A DNA stretch of 14,266 nucleotides from Thermoproteota archaeon (GCA_015521385.1 WAOH01000121.1:1-14266), one strand, 5' to 3'; shown: positions 1 to 6,511, counted from the first letter of the stretch. The notes: generated from the letters alone by a model not told the origin. Numbers and translations are program-made.

Positions 1-132
1 CTCACCGAGAGAGCCGTCGCGAGGGCTCTCGCTCTCGCCTTGGAGGCAGCGTGGCTGAGCAAGGAGACCGTACCCCTGTTGGTGAGGAAGGCGGCTGCGA
101 TCGCCAAGGCCCTTCAGGAGAAGGTCTCCTGA
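1..132 (+). CDS. C-terminal end of an unidentified protein (5' end outside window)
   Basis: Frame 1 is open from the first base to a TGA at 130-132, giving 43 residues. The peptide is helix-prone and rich in Ala, Leu, Arg, Lys and Glu (for example AVARALALALEAAW near its start, AAAIAKALQEKVS at its end). Codon choice fits the neighbouring genes. No motif allows an identification. It converges on tyrS, and the gap between the two stops (133-275) carries a C/D sRNA candidate on the other strand. It could be the helical C-terminus of an enzyme; I do not name a function. Confidence 0.55.
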   Translation, partial: LTERAVARALALALEAAWLSKETVPLLVRKAAAIAKALQEKVS

Positions 133-165
133 TCATACCTCTCTCTTTCTTCGACTGTTTTTAAG

Positions 166-231
166 GGGGCTCAGGAGCGGAGAGTCTCCTCATTCCCACA
201 AATCTGTCTGTGGAGCTATCATCACAGCCCC
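166..231 (-). ncRNA. C/D-box guide sRNA candidate (2'-O-methylation guide)
   Basis: Read on the minus strand: box C GTGATGA (225-219), a 12-nt guide TAGCTCCACAGA (218-207), degenerate D' CAGA (206-203), a 9-nt spacer, C' ATGAGGA (193-187), a second 12-nt guide GACTCTCCGCTC (186-175), and box D CTGA (174-171). The ends form a terminal stem GGGGC (231-227) with GCCCC (170-166). One unpaired nucleotide precedes box C, as required for the three-base bulge of a kink-turn. Both guides have the 12-nt spacing typical of archaeal C/D sRNAs, which bind L7Ae, Nop5 and fibrillarin. By the N+5 rule the guides would direct methylation in UCUGUGGAGCUA (fifth base, U) and GAGCGGAGAGUC (fifth base, G); I cannot place these in rRNA or tRNA here. 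D' and C' are imperfect, which is common. Confidence 0.62.
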
Positions 232-260
232 TTCTCCTTAAGGACCGGACTCTCCTAAAA

Positions 261-298
261 ACTTGGGGATGATCCTTATGAGATCGACTCCCCCAAGT
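261..298 (-). terminator. Hairpin at the end of tyrS followed by a T-run
   Basis: ACTTGGGG (261-268) and CCCCAAGT (291-298) are perfect 8-bp inverted repeats. On the minus strand the hairpin loop contains the tyrS stop codon (278-276), and the 3' arm is followed directly by TTTTAGG. It looks like a stem-plus-U terminator. The same T-run lies about 26-30 bases upstream of the sRNA 5' end at 231, so it may instead, or also, act as the TATA element for that sRNA. Confidence 0.4.
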
Positions 299-1394
299 AG
301 GGGTGATAGGATCTCAGGACCTCCCTCCACTCCAAGTCCCCGAATAAACCCCTCTCCTTCTGCCACTTCTGTAATCTGTAGAGCGGCTCTATTAACCCGC
401 TGTCGGACATGAGCTTGTCCCTCAGCCCTGCGAATTCCTCCACTAGGTACTCGGCCACGAAGTTCTTCAGGTCCAGCGGGTGTATCTCACCCCTCCTGTA
501 GCTGTCCTCCAGCTCTTCATAGCTGGATACCTCGATCTCCCCACCACCGGCGGCCTTCGCTCTCGGTAGAACGACGCTTCCCGACCTTGGAAGTATTAGG
601 TACCTCATTATGCCGAGTATGGGGTTCTTCAACCTTCCCTCCTCATCGTACTGATCTTCAGTTCCGGGGGGGCAGTAGGCATGCCTTATCTTCTCCCTTA
701 TGATCTCCGGTGGGTCGTGAACGGCTATATGGGACTTGGGGATGCTGCTGCTCATCTTGCCTCCCGTGAGTCCCGTCAGCAATGGTGTGTGTATCGCCGA
801 TGGCACGTATCTCTCGACCCTGAGGGGGACGTTCGTTGAAAATACGTCCCTGGCCAGGGCATGTATCTTCCTCTGGTCGGTTCCCCCTATAGCTACTTTG
901 ACCCGTAAGTAGAGGATGTCCAGGGCCTGCATCAAGGGGTAGATGTGGTGCGATACTAGGGGGTCCTCCTGTTCCCTCGCTATCATGGACATGGCCCTCC
1001 AGGCCCTCCTAGCGGTCACCCTCTGGGAAAGCGAGAGCAGATCCAGAACGTAGTCGGGGGAAAGCTCAAAGCTGCTTCCTAGTCTTATCTCTATCTCTGG
1101 GGAGCCCAGCTCGTGGAACACGGTCTTCCAATAGGTCATCGAGACCTCCTCTATGAGTTCCCTCGGTCCCTTCAGGTTGAGGATCGCGTGGATGTCCGCC
1201 ATTAGAGCTATCGCGTGGAACCCGGCATCCACCATGTCCTTCAGCTTGTACAGCGTGATGAGCGTCCCTAGGTGGATGGGGCCGGATGGTTCATAACCCA
1301 CGTAAGTGTTGTGACGGCCGGCCTTGAGCAGCTCCTTTATCTCATCTAGAGTCATGACGAATTCGTCCAGCGGCTCTGCCACGCCTCTCAGCAC
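276..1394 (-). CDS. tyrS: Tyrosyl-tRNA synthetase, archaeal type
   Basis: Class I aminoacyl-tRNA synthetase that charges tRNA-Tyr with tyrosine in the cytoplasm; 372 residues. The Rossmann catalytic core shows TYVGYEPSG (30-38) with Tyr31 in the tyrosine pocket position, the HIGH-like motif HLGT (41-44), YPLMQALD (152-159) whose Tyr152, Gln156 and Asp159 match tyrosine-binding residues of the Methanocaldococcus enzyme, GGTDQRKIH (170-178), and the KMSSS loop (213-217). LHPxDLKN-like text (HPLDLKN) follows near 315, as in archaeal and eukaryotic TyrRS. The start is GTG at 1394; the next possibility is ATG at 1355, but the longer form better matches family N-termini, which precede the YxGYEPSG strand by 20-30 residues. 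A TATA-like element lies about 50 bases upstream. The last codons form one arm of a terminator-like hairpin. Identification is firm because TrpRS lacks this Tyr/Gln/Asp pattern. Confidence 0.95.
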   Translation of the reverse strand: MLRGVAEPLDEFVMTLDEIKELLKAGRHNTYVGYEPSGPIHLGTLITLYKLKDMVDAGFHAIALMADIHAILNLKGPRELIEEVSMTYWKTVFHELGSPEIEIRLGSSFELSPDYVLDLLSLSQRVTARRAWRAMSMIAREQEDPLVSHHIYPLMQALDILYLRVKVAIGGTDQRKIHALARDVFSTNVPLRVERYVPSAIHTPLLTGLTGGKMSSSIPKSHIAVHDPPEIIREKIRHAYCPPGTEDQYDEEGRLKNPILGIMRYLILPRSGSVVLPRAKAAGGGEIEVSSYEELEDSYRRGEIHPLDLKNFVAEYLVEEFAGLRDKLMSDSGLIEPLYRLQKWQKERGLFGDLEWREVLRSYHPYLGESIS

Positions 1395-1440
1395 CAGCGA
1401 TAGTCTATCCGTAGTATCACCCTGAGGGGCAGAGGAGAAC

Positions 1441-1450
1441 TACATAAATT
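1441..1450 (-). promoter_or_regulatory. TATA-like element for tyrS
   Basis: On the minus strand the sequence AAAGGAATTTATGTAG contains a TATA-like AATTTATG preceded by purines suitable for a BRE. Transcription would start near 1420, leaving a leader of about 25 nt before the GTG at 1394. The assignment rests on composition and spacing only. Confidence 0.4.
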
Positions 1451-1474
1451 CCTTTGGTCTGATCCGAACTGCAT

Positions 1475-1542
1475 GGGAGGACCTCAGAGTAGGTCAGTTT
1501 TCTCACGGATCATTGCCGTCACCTGTCATCACGGGTCCCCCC
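1475..1542 (-). ncRNA. C/D-box guide sRNA candidate overlapping the 3' end of the Mut7-C gene
   Basis: Minus strand: box C GTGATGA (1532-1526), 12-nt guide CAGGTGACGGCA (1525-1514), D' ATGA (1513-1510), 3-nt spacer, C' GTGAGAA (1506-1500), 12-nt guide AACTGACCTACT (1499-1488), box D CTGA (1487-1484). The flanks form a 9-bp terminal stem, 1542-1534 with 1483-1475 (GGGGGGACC against GGTCCTCCC, one G-U pair), with a single unpaired base 5' of box C, as in a kink-turn. The stop codon of the Mut7-C gene (1521-1519) lies in the first guide, so the RNA would be cut from, or transcribed across, the mRNA 3' end. Predicted target segments are UGCCGUCACCUG and AGUAGGUCAGUU, methylated at the fifth base (G in both). 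The targets are not located here. C' and D' deviate from consensus; C, D, spacing and stem are good. Confidence 0.65.
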
Positions 1543-2028
1543 GGATAGTGGGAGGATCCGCCTTTTCTTCTTTACCTCCGATAGGGTCTTTAGCATATTC
1601 CAATAGTGCGATCCAAACCAGAAGACGCTTTTACAGGAGGGGCACACCAGAAACCTAGTGTGCGAATGGAGGACTTCCTTAGGTAATTCTCTAGGTACTC
1701 GGGGTCTCCTGACAACGTCAAGCTTGGTGTTGCAGAAGGGGCATCTGCTCCCCCCTGGATCTATCCTCAATTTCACTCCAGCGCCCGCGGATACTACGGC
1801 CAGAGCTTCCTCCAGCTGCTCGGGGACATATATGACCCTCACTCCGTGATTGATTGCCCTCTTAACGAGCTCCCTGTCCCTGGTGATCAGTATCCTGCCG
1901 GTCGAGGACCTGAGTATAAGGGAGTCCTCCTCCTTGGGATTCACGTATTCAGTGTCGCACCCCAGTATCCTCAGCCACTTCGCCAGTTTGCCGCTCATCG
2001 AGTCCACTAAGAACTTGGCGTCGCACAT
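1519..2028 (-). CDS. Mut7-C RNase-domain protein (PIN-like fold plus zinc ribbon)
   Basis: 169-residue member of the Mut7-C family (formerly DUF82). An N-terminal PIN-like domain starts with FLVDSMSGKLAKWLRILG (6-23), where Asp9 is the expected metal ligand, and continues to ILITRDREL (46-54), whose TRDR carries the second acidic motif. A zinc ribbon follows: CPFC (Cys96, Cys99) and CPSC (Cys129, Cys132), then the family signature WFGSHYWNM (137-145). The family is predicted to act as a ribonuclease on structured RNA; its substrate in archaea is not established. ATG at 2028 is preceded by GTGAT with 5 nt spacing. The gene starts 32 nt after the 3' end of tRNA-Gln on the same strand, and its 3' end carries a C/D sRNA candidate, so it sits among RNA genes and may be co-transcribed with them. 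Confidence 0.9.
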   Translation of the reverse strand: MCDAKFLVDSMSGKLAKWLRILGCDTEYVNPKEEDSLILRSSTGRILITRDRELVKRAINHGVRVIYVPEQLEEALAVVSAGAGVKLRIDPGGSRCPFCNTKLDVVRRPRVPRELPKEVLHSHTRFLVCPSCKSVFWFGSHYWNMLKTLSEVKKKRRILPLSGGTRDDR

Positions 2029-2060
2029 TCAGAATCACTTATCCAGTAATGTGAGGGGTG

Positions 2061-2136
2061 TGGTAGCCCCGCCCGGATTCGAACCGGGGTCTCCGGGTTC
2101 AAAGCCCGGCGTGCTTGGCCGCTACACCACGGGGCT
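2061..2136 (-). tRNA. tRNA-Gln(UUG), CCA encoded
   Basis: A complete 76-nt cloverleaf on the minus strand: acceptor AGCCCCG/CGGGGCT, anticodon stem CCGGG/CCCGG with loop CTTTGAA (anticodon TTG), T arm CCCGG-TTCGAAT-CCGGG, discriminator A and genomic CCA (2063-2061). It reads CAA. The A1-U72 first pair is the identity element used by the archaeal amidotransferase GatDE, which makes Gln-tRNA from misacylated Glu-tRNA(Gln), so this tRNA is probably charged indirectly. No intron. Confidence 0.97.
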
Positions 2137-2162
2137 CCTACGGTCAGTTAGCGCGCTCCCCC

Positions 2163-2169
2163 TATAAAA
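2163..2169 (-). promoter_or_regulatory. TATA box of tRNA-Gln
   Basis: TTTTATA on the minus strand (within CAAATTTTATAGG) is centred about 30 bases upstream of the tRNA-Gln 5' end at 2136, the usual archaeal spacing. The 44-bp spacer therefore gives tRNA-Gln its own promoter, separate from the tRNA-Glu/Leu unit. Confidence 0.6.
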
Positions 2170-2180
2170 TTTGATTCGGA

Positions 2181-2270
2181 TGGTGCGGGGGGTGGGATTT
2201 GAACCCACGCGGGCCTGACGCCCACCGGACCCTGAATCCGGCGCCTTGGACCTGGCTTGGCTACCCCCGC
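2181..2270 (-). tRNA. tRNA-Leu(CAG), class II, CCA encoded
   Basis: A 90-nt cloverleaf with acceptor GCGGGGG/CCCCCGC, anticodon stem CCGGA/TCCGG and loop TTCAGGG (anticodon CAG, reads CUG). The long variable arm TGGGCGTCAGGCCCG marks a class II tRNA and excludes other acceptors, and TTCAAAT forms the T loop. Genomic CCA is at 2183-2181. The first base (2270) directly follows the CCA of tRNA-Glu with no spacer. Confidence 0.97.
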
Positions 2271-2348
2271 TGGTGCTCCGGCCGGGATTTGAACCCGGGT
2301 CTGGGGCTCGAAAGGCCCCTATGCTTGGCCGGGCTACACCACCGGAGC
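2271..2348 (-). tRNA. tRNA-Glu(UUC), CCA encoded
   Basis: A 78-nt cloverleaf: acceptor GCTCCGG/CCGGAGC, anticodon stem GGGGC/GCCCC with loop CTTTCGA (anticodon TTC), T arm CCGGG-TTCAAAT-CCCGG, discriminator A and CCA (2273-2271). It is the first gene of a two-tRNA unit: its CCA abuts tRNA-Leu at 2270, so a single RNase P cut at the Leu 5' end would also produce the finished Glu 3' end. Confidence 0.97.
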
Positions 2349-2374
2349 CCAATCCACCTATAAGCGTAACCCCA

Positions 2375-2382
2375 ATAAAAAT
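2375..2382 (-). promoter_or_regulatory. TATA box of the tRNA-Glu/tRNA-Leu unit
   Basis: ATTTTTAT on the minus strand lies about 30 bases upstream of the tRNA-Glu 5' end (2348). The rest of the 2353-2454 gap shows no gene and no clear terminator for the upstream top6A gene. Confidence 0.55.
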
Positions 2383-2454
2383 GTTATGAGGCCTCCCGTT
2401 GAGGAGAGATCCTAGTTCTCGAATTGAAGATAGGAGGACAGGGATTTAGGGGGA

Positions 2455-3555
2455 TCAGATGCTTATCCCCAGATGCTCATCGAGCTTCTGCCTTAGATAC
2501 TCGACAAACAGCTCCTTCAGCCTCTTAGCGGTTGGGCTCATAGCCTTGAATATCTCTATCTCGGCCTTCTTCTTTTTCTCTAGGAACCACCTGTTCTCCC
2601 TCTGCCAAAACTCGTTCTGAAGGTTCGGTAAGAACTGATTGTCCTGAGCTGCTTTGAGATCCGCGGGGGTGAGGGGCTCTAAGGCGAATTGGTAATCCCT
2701 GAAGAACCCATCCTCAACGTCCTTCGTGAGTATTCCAATGAATCTGGCCTCTGGAGAGGCGAGATAAGGTATGTGCGCTGAATTAATGCTGTTGTAGATC
2801 ACGGTAGCGGCTATCCTGAGGGACCAAGGTGACAAGTCCGTCAGTATGGCGATGGGAACCCCCTCATCGGACAGCATCCTAAGGAATCTCCTCATGCTCC
2901 TAGATGCCTGCCCCTGCAGTATGGCGATGGCGATCTTTCTCTCCTCAGGTATACCCAGCTCGATCATGTTCTTAGCCGGACCCACCTTCTCTATAGCAAC
3001 GACCGCTTTAACGCCTATCCTCTTGAATTTTATGTTCTCTGGCCTCGGCGGCACGGAGTACCCCATTTCTCCGACCTGATCAGCTCTCAGAACCCTGCCA
3101 GATCTATCGATGAGCTCTATATCTCCGTATATCCATCCCCTTGGATCGCTAGTTATGGAAAAGGCCTCCCTGGGCATCCCGAGTATGAGCTCCATCAGCA
3201 CTATCCTCGCATCGGTCTCCCTCTGGTCCTCGGGGAAGAGCGTCCCCTTGAGCCTCTCCACCTTATGCACGTAGTAGAAATCCCTCTTCGTCATGGTAAG
3301 CCCGTTTTCCAAGTGATCCAGCGCCCTGCTGAGCCCGTACAGGACGCCGGCCAGGGTCTTGAGGCTCTTGACTCTAGAACCCCTTATCTTGCTGAAGGTC
3401 TTGGGGCTGAATATGTAGCCTATGTTCTCGTCGAACAGTATGTTCTTCTGGCTGTTCGGGGGGTACTCTATCTCGGGGAATTCTCCCCTCTTTATCCTCT
3501 CAGCAATCTCCTTGGCCAACTCAAGAGCCTTCTTCTTGACCTCCATCTCCTCCAT
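2455..3555 (-). CDS. top6A: DNA topoisomerase VI subunit A (Spo11 family), variant DxD motif
   Basis: Catalytic subunit of the type IIB topoisomerase that with Top6B relaxes and decatenates DNA by ATP-driven double-strand passage; 366 residues, usual length. The CAP/winged-helix domain contains TKRDFYY (89-95): aligning RDFYY with the Spo11 RDIFY motif makes Tyr95 the DNA-linking tyrosine. The Toprim domain has Glu189 (AIEKVGPAKNM) and Asp240, but the expected DxD is DLS: Ser242 replaces the second acidic residue, followed by PWS. I chose ATG at 3555 because GGGTGATG ends 5 bases before it; GTG 3564 and ATG 3561 are in-frame alternatives. The start overlaps the end of top6B by 35 bp, implying coupled synthesis. 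Last gene of the operon. Family assignment is certain; the consequence of the Ser is not. Confidence 0.95.
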   Translation of the reverse strand: MEEMEVKKKALELAKEIAERIKRGEFPEIEYPPNSQKNILFDENIGYIFSPKTFSKIRGSRVKSLKTLAGVLYGLSRALDHLENGLTMTKRDFYYVHKVERLKGTLFPEDQRETDARIVLMELILGMPREAFSITSDPRGWIYGDIELIDRSGRVLRADQVGEMGYSVPPRPENIKFKRIGVKAVVAIEKVGPAKNMIELGIPEERKIAIAILQGQASRSMRRFLRMLSDEGVPIAILTDLSPWSLRIAATVIYNSINSAHIPYLASPEARFIGILTKDVEDGFFRDYQFALEPLTPADLKAAQDNQFLPNLQNEFWQRENRWFLEKKKKAEIEIFKAMSPTAKRLKELFVEYLRQKLDEHLGISI

Positions 3556-5083
3556 CGTCATCACCCATCTTGACCCTCAATTTATCCAGCAGGTTCTCCA
3601 CAGGGGGGCGCTCACCCAGCAGCTCCTCTAGGGTCTCCGCTATTATTTGATAGTACATCTTGAACAGCTCGTACCTCCTCCTGAGCATTTCTCTCCTTCT
3701 CTTACGGCTCAGGAAGATTCTCAGATCCCTAGCGCAGTTTCTCAGCCCCAGCTCGATCTCCTTGGCCACCTCAGGCACGTTAGCTATGAACTCCTTACCC
3801 ACGGTCTTGAACGGGACCTTCGTAGAGACTATGTGAACGAAGAACACGATCGGCTCATCCTCCGGGCTCTTTATGCCGTAGTTACTCCAGTCTATCTTCC
3901 TGATTATCTGATAGGACACATCGCTCGAGACGTCGTAGAGCAGGGGGATTCTGTTGGCGTACCTATACAGCTGTATATCCCCCGTAGGTCTTATCTGCCC
4001 GCCGTAAGCTATAGCTGTCTCTATTATGAAAGGATGGGCCTCGTAAACTGAGGGTGGCCTTTGAACCGCTTTAACGAACTCCGGCTGCAACTCCTTCCTT
4101 ATGCCCGACTCGAAGAGATCCGCTCCCAAGGGGGATAACACGCTGGGGTCGGGGGGAAGGAACTTATCGTAACTCTTCAGCGCTCGAAACAGCCTCTCTA
4201 CCTCCTCCTTGGTGAGCCTAGAAGGTTTCTTATCCGGCGGTAATCCAGCTATCTTCAGGACCTCGCTGGCGGTCTTGCTCCCAACCCTCTGGAAGTGCCT
4301 GGTCAGGAACGACTTGAGGGTGCGCGCCTTTGTTGCCTGGAGCAATCTCTGCAGTAGCTCTAGGTCGACCCCCTTCGGATGGTACAAAGCCTCCTTAGGT
4401 CGAGGGGGCAATCTATCGGTGCTCCTGGGGAACACGTAGAAGTTACCCTCCGGATCCATGAAGGTGATATCCGCATAGGGAACCACTATTGCCGTCTGAT
4501 GCAGGTAATCGACGATCTTCCTCTTGGCTCTAGGGTAATTACCCTCGAAGTAAGACTCCACCACCGTGAAGGAGGCCCTAGATATGCCCTTCAGGATCCT
4601 CCTGTCCAGCACAACCGGCTCGTTCTTCTGGATGTCTATCATCATGGTTATCTCGTAAACAGGCTCTCCCTTCTTGGCCGATGTGACCTTGAACGGCATG
4701 TTAGTAGTTATCTGACCGTAGAGGAGAGCCATGGTTCCCCCTAGGCCGAAGGTACCCCTGCTCTGGATCAGCCTGTACTTGGAGCTGACGAACACCCTGC
4801 CGAATGCCCTGGGTATCTCGTCAGGTCCGAGTCCTATTCCATTATCGGCCACCACGATCTTATACCAAGGGAGGGATCCCTCGTCCCTCTCCTTATACTC
4901 GGCCATCATTATCTGTATCTTCGGAGGGTTCTCCGCCATCTCGGCCGCGTCAAGGGCGTTCTCCACCAGCTCCCTGACTATGGTGTACGTTGCCCTGACG
5001 GGGTTGTCGAATCCGGCTAGAGATTTGTTCCTGTAGAAGAAATCCGCCGCACTTATCTCCTCCAGTCTGATTTCCTCGGACAT
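3521..5083 (-). CDS. top6B: DNA topoisomerase VI subunit B (GHKL ATPase)
   Basis: ATPase subunit of topoisomerase VI, 520 residues, normal size. The GHKL fold has the N box RELVENALDA (37-46; Glu38, Asn42), G1 DNGIGL (80-85) and G2 SRGTFGLGG (108-116). A helix-two-turn-helix insert covers about 240-320. The transducer domain carries the switch lysine in STKVPFKTVGK (420-430, probably Lys426). A basic stretch (LSRKRRREMLRRR, 458-470) is followed by a Gly/Asp/Glu-rich tail (508-520), which is encoded in the overlap with top6A. ATP binding dimerises Top6B and transmits movement to Top6A. ATG at 5083 follows GAGGGGAT; the gene begins 10 bases after the KH gene stop. All ATP-site residues are present. 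Confidence 0.97.
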   Translation of the reverse strand: MSEEIRLEEISAADFFYRNKSLAGFDNPVRATYTIVRELVENALDAAEMAENPPKIQIMMAEYKERDEGSLPWYKIVVADNGIGLGPDEIPRAFGRVFVSSKYRLIQSRGTFGLGGTMALLYGQITTNMPFKVTSAKKGEPVYEITMMIDIQKNEPVVLDRRILKGISRASFTVVESYFEGNYPRAKRKIVDYLHQTAIVVPYADITFMDPEGNFYVFPRSTDRLPPRPKEALYHPKGVDLELLQRLLQATKARTLKSFLTRHFQRVGSKTASEVLKIAGLPPDKKPSRLTKEEVERLFRALKSYDKFLPPDPSVLSPLGADLFESGIRKELQPEFVKAVQRPPSVYEAHPFIIETAIAYGGQIRPTGDIQLYRYANRIPLLYDVSSDVSYQIIRKIDWSNYGIKSPEDEPIVFFVHIVSTKVPFKTVGKEFIANVPEVAKEIELGLRNCARDLRIFLSRKRRREMLRRRYELFKMYYQIIAETLEELLGERPPVENLLDKLRVKMGDDDGGDGGQEEGS

Positions 5084-5093
5084 AAGAATCCCC

Positions 5094-5690
5094 TCATTCC
5101 TCCTCGTTCACAGTCTCTCTGAGGGCCTTCCTCAACAGGCTCTCATCGAGCATGGCCCTCTTACTCATTTCAGCTATCTTCTTCTCCATGGCCCTGTAGG
5201 CTGTGGAGTGCATCGATCCCTCAAGCAGCGAGAACACCGCCTCCCTGGCCGCGACGACATCGTAAGTCCTCCCAATTATGGACACGGTATGACCGTAAAC
5301 TGATATGTGGGTGTTGGTCCTGCCCTCTATGTAGGAGCGGGCCTTCCCCTTTTCTCCGATGAGCCTCCCCCTCATTCTCTTCAACGCGTTCTTCCTGGCA
5401 CCGACGAACCTCCTTATGTCTATGACCTCCAGCACGTAATCGTCCTGAAGGAGCTTCAGAGCTATCTCCGGGTTAAAGCCCCTGCCTATCGCTCTTATCA
5501 CAGACTCCAGCTTCATAGGCATTAGGGGATCCTCCGGAACCTCAGGAAACCTTATCAGGACCTCACCAGTTCCGCTATCGACTGTTATCTCCGCCCCGGT
5601 GATCTCTTCGATCATAGCCTTGGTGGATCCCTTTTTGCCTATCAGAACCCCTATCCTGTCCTTAGGTATCCTGACTCTGATCTCCTGCAA
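5094..5690 (-). CDS. KH-domain protein, archaeal Dim2/Pno1 homologue
   Basis: 198 residues with two KH domains. The first carries IGVLIGKKGSTK (13-24, GxxG = GKKG) and the second GRLIGEKGKAR (108-118, GEKG); a charged helical tail follows (about 165-198). This is the layout of archaeal Dim2/Pno1, which binds the 3' end of 16S rRNA during 30S maturation and has been linked to aIF2-alpha. Start is TTG at 5690, 7 bases after GAGAGGGGG; no ATG or GTG lies nearby in frame before the KH core. It follows the Rio1 gene by 15 bases. The aIF1A-Rio1-KH order recurs in archaea, supporting a ribosome-biogenesis role. Confidence 0.9.
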   Translation of the reverse strand: MQEIRVRIPKDRIGVLIGKKGSTKAMIEEITGAEITVDSGTGEVLIRFPEVPEDPLMPMKLESVIRAIGRGFNPEIALKLLQDDYVLEVIDIRRFVGARKNALKRMRGRLIGEKGKARSYIEGRTNTHISVYGHTVSIIGRTYDVVAAREAVFSLLEGSMHSTAYRAMEKKIAEMSKRAMLDESLLRKALRETVNEEE

Positions 5691-5705
5691 GAGTAAGACC
5701 CCCTC

Positions 5706-6494
5706 TCAAACTTCCTTAGTTCTAGCAAGCTCCTCGGCAAGCTTGTAGGGATCGGGGACATCTATCCGGTATTGCTTTTTAAAAAATGAGGTGACCCTCT
5801 CCAAGTCCCTGAGGAGGAGCGAGAAGGACAGGGGGTGGGCCGTGACCACCGCCTGAGATACGTCTATGATCCAAGGATGGTCTTCCCACACCATCACGTT
5901 GTACTCGCTGAGATCCCCGTGTACCAAATCGGCCTCTACGTAGGCCCTCCTTATATCCTCCAGTATCTCACTAAGGTACCTCTCAGGTTCCTCCAGATCG
6001 CTGTCCTTCAGGAGGGGGGCTGGAACACCATCCCTCCCTATGAACTCCATGACCAACACGTTCCCCACCACATCCACCGGCCGGGGTACCCTGACCCCCA
6101 CCTCTCTTAATCTCCTGAGGTTCCTGAACTCCTTCTTCGCCCACAGAGGTATTATCTTGTCCCGGTTCCTAACGGGAGGGAACCTGTGGTCGCCCACTAT
6201 GTAATCTAGGTACTTCCTGAAGTTCGCGGTGTATATCCTGTATATCTTGATCGCTAGCTCGCCCTCGGGCCCCCTTCCCGCTAGGACTAGGGACTCCTTT
6301 CCCGCGCTTACGACCCAAGTGAGGTCGTCCAACACCCCCTTGTTGAACAGCTTCAACAGAGCCCTTATTGTCCTGTTATCGAAAGCCAATTGCCTTACTT
6401 TGAAGTACTCCTCGTCCTTAATCCTCTTCCTGCTGTGATCCCTCTCCAGCAGCTCCTCTATCCTCTCCTCCAACTCCTCGAACCTATCTGACAA
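5706..6494 (-). CDS. rio1: RIO1-type serine kinase/ATPase
   Basis: Atypical protein kinase/ATPase of the RIO1 subfamily, a 30S maturation factor; 262 residues from the chosen start. Motifs: nucleotide loop SAGKES (63-68), catalytic lysine in AIKIYRIYTANFRKYLDY (Lys83), hinge LVMEFIGRDGVPAP (147-160), catalytic loop HGDLSEYN (192-199, Asp194) and metal motif IDVSQAVVTAHP (210-221, Asp211). IDVSQ plus the Y-x-TANFRK insert identify RIO1 rather than RIO2. The frame stays open upstream to 6701, but that stretch lies over aIF1A and has Gly/Gln/His-rich composition. TTG at 6494 follows GAGGGAGATC with good spacing and opens a charged helix (SDRFEELEERIEELLERD). It begins 17 bases after the aIF1A stop. 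An unusual CTG start is a less likely alternative. Confidence 0.93.
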   Translation of the reverse strand: MSDRFEELEERIEELLERDHSRKRIKDEEYFKVRQLAFDNRTIRALLKLFNKGVLDDLTWVVSAGKESLVLAGRGPEGELAIKIYRIYTANFRKYLDYIVGDHRFPPVRNRDKIIPLWAKKEFRNLRRLREVGVRVPRPVDVVGNVLVMEFIGRDGVPAPLLKDSDLEEPERYLSEILEDIRRAYVEADLVHGDLSEYNVMVWEDHPWIIDVSQAVVTAHPLSFSLLLRDLERVTSFFKKQYRIDVPDPYKLAEELARTKEV

Positions 6495-6511
6495 GCTGGG
6501 ATCTCCCTCGA

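Noticed and set aside
2061..2348. Possible CRISPR-like repeat array from the recurring TTCGAA/TTCAAA segments
   Set aside because: The recurrences are T-loops and T-stems of three different tRNAs, with unequal spacing and no spacers.
2040..2352. Protein-coding frames across the tRNA cluster on both strands
   Set aside because: Three complete cloverleaves account for this DNA; the frames only reflect GC-rich stems.
3647..4051. 134-codon plus-strand frame inside top6B
   Set aside because: It is antisense to the Top6B transducer domain, has His/Pro/Tyr-rich shadow composition, and lacks a ribosome site.
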